Shown: positions 59,914 through 64,000 of the stretch, in pieces
How the letters are laid out: each line of letters begins with the position of its first letter
Position numbering within the stretch: the stretch's first letter is position 1
DNA from: Capra hircus
Lineage: Eukaryota > Chordata > Mammalia > Artiodactyla > Bovidae
Reading direction: 5' to 3'
Assembly (NCBI RefSeq): GCF_001704415.2
Contig: NC_030816.1
Coordinates: 81,532,713 to 81,596,712, forward strand
Length of the DNA: 64,000 nucleotides
Made by a program: the position numbers and the translations under genes
Notes under the pieces: model-generated
Told to the model about the DNA's origin: nothing
What the model saw: only the letters and a program-made list of their open reading frames with translations
Database searches by the model: none

Positions 59914-61295
59914 GTAGGACCCGGGGCGCCCCACGAGGGCTCTTTCCTGCATCGGTGTTCACTGACCCGTAACAACCAATCGCCTAGCTTCCTAGGACGC
60001 GCATGGCTCAGGGAGGGAAAGGAAGCTTGAAGTGAAGGCAATGTCCATTGAAGGGTTAGCCCACCTGCAGCAGGGGTGGGTGGTGGGTCGTTTTGTTCAG
60101 GGCTGTGTGGGAGGACTACTCACACAACATTGCCTCCAGAAACATCTTGGACTGGAAAGCCCCCTCAGCCAGAACCAGGCTGCTGTCCAGAGCGAGACAG
60201 AGCTGCCCAAGCAGGATGGACCTCTGGAGAGTCCCTGAGTCCCCTGCTGTCCCCTTGCCACAGTCTGTACCCACTCCCCCACCCCCTCTTTAAGTGTGCA
60301 GCTGGATGGGGGGGTACTTGGCCACCAGTTCTCCCCACTTGCAGCCCAAATCTTAATCAGCCCTGCACGCCTTAGTGCAGAAAATCAGACAAGCTGTTCA
60401 GGCATTGACAGCAAAAAACAGACTGGGCTGGTCTCCGGAGAGGTCCCCGTGTCATGCATCTGTGAAGGTGGGGACGGATGCTTTGTTTTCAATCTGCACC
60501 TGGGAGGTGGGGCTGGGGTGGGTCTTTCCACGGGCACCTGAACTCACAGCCTGGTGGTCTTGACCCTCAGGGCCTTCACATTCCTCAGTGGTCTGGCAGG
60601 CACGGCCTCTCCATCAGGAGCAAACCTCTCTAAAGAAGTGTTTCTGGAAGGGACCCAGTGTGGCCCCCAGCACTGTCTGTAGACCTGAATCACCCACAAC
60701 AGAGGCCATGAAAACAGACTGGGACCGCAGATGTGTGTTCAGAAAAGAGGCAGTGACCCTCCAGGACTTGGGCATGGAGTCCATGTGAGGCCTGGGAGCA
60801 GGGAGCCAGGAATGCCTCCTGCCTGTCAGCTTGGGGACAAGATGACCATACAAGTCCCCAGTGGGAAATATCAAAGGAGGTGCCATTTAGGGGAACTCTG
60901 ATGTCAGTATGTGGACTTGGGGTCCCCTTGGATGCTTGGGGGTAGGGGGGCTGTCCTGCAGGCATCTGTACAGAAAGCTCGGGGGAGGTCTGCTCCCCCA
61001 AACTTAGGAAGAAATGACGTGGTTTGTAGAAATTCACTTTGAAGTAGTGGAAATGTGAATCAACTTTATTTTATTTATCCTAGAAGTACTCCATCTGACG
61101 TTTAAAGAGAAAAAAATATTATAATGTGTCCATGTTTATCATCAGGCTATTAATCTGATTTCATCTCACAGACTAGAAGATTATTTTTTTAAATCAACAT
61201 TTATTATCCTTTGCTAACTTTCTCTCTACCTGCCCCTGCCAATTCTGGCCCCACCAGATCAAATCAAGTTTCTTGATCTAATAGAATAAGAGAGT

Positions 61296-61372
61296 AGTTT
61301 CCCAAAAACTAACACAATATTGTAAAAACAGTTATCCTTCAATTAAAAAACAAATAAATTTAATTATAAAAA
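61296..61372 (+). repeat. L1 3' tail fragment
   Basis: It contains aaaaactaacacaatattgt and ttatccttcaattaaaaa, as at the very end of ruminant L1. Confidence 0.65.
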
Positions 61373-61509
61373 AATACCCACGGGGGTGGGGGGATAATAG
61401 AAAAGGATGATTCTGAAAGCCAGTGGAAGGAAAAACTTTGCCAACAGGCAGATTTAAATAATACTGGACACGGCGGGAAAAGGCAAGAGTGTGGGGTGTA
61501 GGATCAGAG

Positions 61510-61680
61510 AGCCGGGGTCACAGTGACTGAGTCAGGGCTGCGTGATGTCAGTGAGTCGATTTATCCAGAGAGCCTTAAGTTAGCAAACCATACAATGAAG
61601 AGGCGGGTAATGATGTTCACCTCCCTCCTATCACCACTTTATAACAAAGGGCCTGGCACGCAGTAGGTTGGGGCTGGTTA
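61510..61680 (+). repeat. Possible MIR relic
   Basis: A decayed order is visible: gaggcgggtaatgatgttca, cctccctcctatc and gggcctggcacgcagtaggt. The match is weak. Confidence 0.4.
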
Positions 61681-63049
61681 AACATTCCCCTGCAGGGGAT
61701 TGCTTTAAGGGAAGTTATAAACAAATATTTAGTTTCTTCCTGTCTTCTTTTCCTCATTCCTTCCTTCCCTCGATTCCATCATATCTAGAAAAGGCTCCAC
61801 CCAGAATGTGGAAGCAGGAACTAAGAGAAAAAGGAGTTCTCTTTGGTGCCATGACATGGCCACACGGCTTCATGCAGTGATGGCTTCGGTAGGCTCAAAG
61901 TAACCCACAGGGCCAAGAGACAGGACAGGCGCATTTTGCCCACTAGACACTGTAAGCAAAGCACCTGTGTACTTCTCTGAGGACTATGAAAAGTCTTAAG
62001 ACCTGAAAGAACTTATAAGCTCCGAAACATGAAAACAGCAAAATCAAAATTAATAAATGTTTAATGTCTGCAAGACCCATGAATATGTCAACTTCATTAA
62101 TTGTTAAATCTAGCTTTCATTAAAATTTCATTACCTCTTAGAAATGATTTGTAGGTTGGGTTTTTCTCACTTCATAAGAATTCCCCAGCACACATGTAAT
62201 TACAGAGAAATCATTACCAATTATAGAGCGAGTTGCTTATAGACAGATATATTTTAATATTAACTGCCTTGGGGCCCCCTGCACTTCCTGTCTCTCCATG
62301 GCCCCTGGGTTCAGAGAAACCCCGGCTTCCACTGGGCTTAAGGCTGGGAGAAGTCTTTTTGGCCCCTAAGGCTCCTACCTGCTGCAGGGAGTGCCCCCAG
62401 TATGTCAGAACATGTTCAGGGGGAGGCTGGATCTGAAAGGTCTTTAGGGGAGGAAGATGAGACATGCTGTTCATGGCCCCACAGGTCGGAAACTGGGACC
62501 GGAAGGTGGGCCAGGAGGCAACCTGTGCTCAGCCCAAGAGGGAAATGCCCAACACCCAGAGCTCCCGGCGGGAGGGAGTCCCCCCGCTCCCCGGAGGCGC
62601 TCAGGCTGGGGCAGTCAGCACCCCCGCGATGGGAAACAGAGGACTCAGCGTTGGTGGAAGGGCTCAGGGTTCCTTCCGGTGCAGAGCCTGTTGTCCCGGC
62701 TGCCGCCACATCCCTGCGCCAGATAACCTTCCATTCCTCTGTGCATTTATAGGCCATTCAGGCACTAGAGCATGAGTCTTTTTTATTATTTCTGTTCTTC
62801 TTTATGGCTTCTGTGGTGTATGGACCGTGTTAACGGGAGTAAGGGGAAAGGAGACAGCTCTGCAGAATGGGCAGGGCTGGCACCAAGCAGAACACGAAGG
62901 CTGACGAGTCTCTGCCCCGCCCTCCTCCCTCCAGTTCCTTCATGTTCACACGGCATAGTGTGTACCGAACCCCACACCTCAGCGGCACGGAGTATTACCA
63001 CGCGCCCTTCCAAGGCTTTTATATAACTCACGCTGGCCCTCCGAGACTA

Positions 63050-63125
63050 CTACTGATTTTATCCCCATTTTACAGACCAATAAACAGAGGCACAGAGGAC
63101 TTCGGTAAACTTGCCCAACTCAGAC
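63050..63125 (-). repeat. MIR SINE relic
   Basis: It contains atccccattttacagaccaa, aggcacagaggacttcgg and taaacttgcccaac, a MIR core in reverse. Confidence 0.7.
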
Positions 63126-63335
63126 GCCACACTTTGACCCCAACAGTTCATGCTCCCCATACGCTTACCGTCTCCACATCCCATTACCCTCACCCTCTCT
63201 CCTCTGTCAATATCTACTCCTAGGAAAAGATCTCTTTTCAATCATCTATGCATCGAAGGGAATTTAAGTCAAATTTACAGGGATATATGAATTCTAATTG
63301 TGGATGAAAGATTTTGTCCTCTATTAAAAGCATTT

Positions 63336-63547
63336 TAATAGACTTCCCTGGTGGCTCAGACAGTAAAGAATCTGCCTGCAGGAGACCCAGGTTTGATCCC
63401 TGGGTCAAGAAGATCCCCTGGAAAAGGGAATGGCAACCCACTCCAGTATTCTTGCCTGGAGAATTCCATGGACAGAGGAACCTGCCAGGCTACCATTCAT
63501 GGGATTGCAAAGAGTTGGATACAACTGAGCGACAAACACTTACTTAC
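63336..63547 (+). repeat. Bov-tA SINE with 11-bp target-site duplication
   Basis: A full copy lacks about 8 bases in the tRNA-like head (ctgcctgcaggagaccc). It is flanked by TAAAAGCATTT at 63325-63335 and 63548-63558. Confidence 0.93.
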
Positions 63548-63689
63548 TAAAAGCATTTCAAGCAATAATAATAACTGAATGTTTAATACTGTTTGTTCAG
63601 TGCTATATCCCCATTGTCTAGACTAGTTCCTATGGTAGTTGAATTCAGAAGTGTTGGTTAAATGAGAGAAGGAAAGAGAGAGAGAGATG

Positions 63690-63850
63690 GATTGCTATGT
63701 GCCAGGCACTGGGTTAAATGCTTTGCAATGCATTATCATCTCATTGAATCCTTACAGAATCACCTGATGTGAGTATTCTAATCACCCCTTTGAAGAGACT
63801 GAGATTCGGGGATGCTAAGTTCCTGAAATAGCTAACCAGTGGCTAAGCTA
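63690..63850 (-). repeat. MIR-family relic
   Basis: The order atgtgccaggcactgggtta, tcattgaatccttacag and cctttgaagagactgagatt is that of a diverged MIR in reverse. Confidence 0.65.
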
Positions 63851-64000
63851 CTATTTCGTCCTTAGAAGTCCGACTCTAAGGAAAGTACTCTTCTTAACTG
63901 TGTTCCAAAGTATCCCAGGTGCATGGTCTTATGGGACAGAGTGACATGAAGTCTTCTCCCAGGGCAGGGAAACCACTCCGCCCAGGCCTTCTGTGCAGAA

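Larger units (their letters stand above)
59914..64000 (+). other. ZDHHC14: 5' part of the next ZDHHC14 intron (runs off the window)
   Basis: The intron begins at GTAGGA and no further coding exon was recognised before the window ends. It holds an L1 tail near 61300, MIR relics and a Bov-tA at 63336-63547. The stretches 59920-61290, 61690-63045 and 63125-63320 show nothing I can name. Confidence 0.75.

Overview
The window is nuclear DNA of a ruminant, most likely a bovid. It is dense in the retroposons that mark these animals: Bov-tA/Bov-A2 tRNA-Glu SINEs, BovB (RTE-type) LINEs, artiodactyl CHR-type SINEs, ruminant L1 3' ends and one ruminant-type LTR. Bacterial features (operons, ribosome binding sites, CRISPR) are absent. 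The sequence alone does not fix the species.

The only gene I can support is ZDHHC14, a Golgi/ER-type DHHC protein S-acyltransferase, on the + strand. Five consecutive internal coding exons are present: 32111-32248 (DHHC catalytic core plus a membrane span), 35684-35732, 52050-52152 (next membrane span and TTxE motif), 53408-53517 (PaCCT region) and 59811-59913 (start of the cytosolic tail). Reading phases join without a break over 503 coding bases. The upstream exons (first two membrane spans, DPG motif, first half of the cysteine-rich domain) and the downstream exons (rest of the tail, stop, 3'UTR) were not found and should lie outside. The window is therefore the middle of one large gene: about 32 kb of a preceding intron, four complete introns, and about 4 kb of a following intron.

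The most notable finding is that the 16.3-kb intron between the second and third exons is a minor-spliceosome (U12-type) AT-AC intron. It has a perfect ATATCCTTT donor at 35733, a CCTTGAC branch site at 52034-52040 and a CAC acceptor ending at 52049. Only this junction restores the family protein sequence. A nearby in-frame GC-AG pair is a decoy that could mislead automatic annotation.

The introns are filled with layered repeats. A 2.8-kb BovB with decayed endonuclease and reverse transcriptase domains lies at 16.7-19.6 kb. Shorter BovB pieces lie at 4.8, 8.6, 13.1, 33.5, 42.9, 47.9 and 53.5 kb. About 25 Bov-tA/Bov-A copies are present, several with clean target-site duplications. CHR SINEs lie at 2.4, 3.7, 7.3, 11.1, 21.2, 22.6, 39.5, 52.9 and 57.4 kb. 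There is a solo LTR at 43.5-44.8 kb and an old L1 at 45.1-46.0 kb. MIR relics occur throughout. Simple repeats include a perfect run of 105 CA units at 11.4 kb and a GC-rich minisatellite at 56.6 kb. All other long open frames (for example 872-1699 on the minus strand and 15629-16447 on the plus strand) look like chance or repeat frames. I saw no second gene, no CpG-island promoter and no convincing RNA gene.
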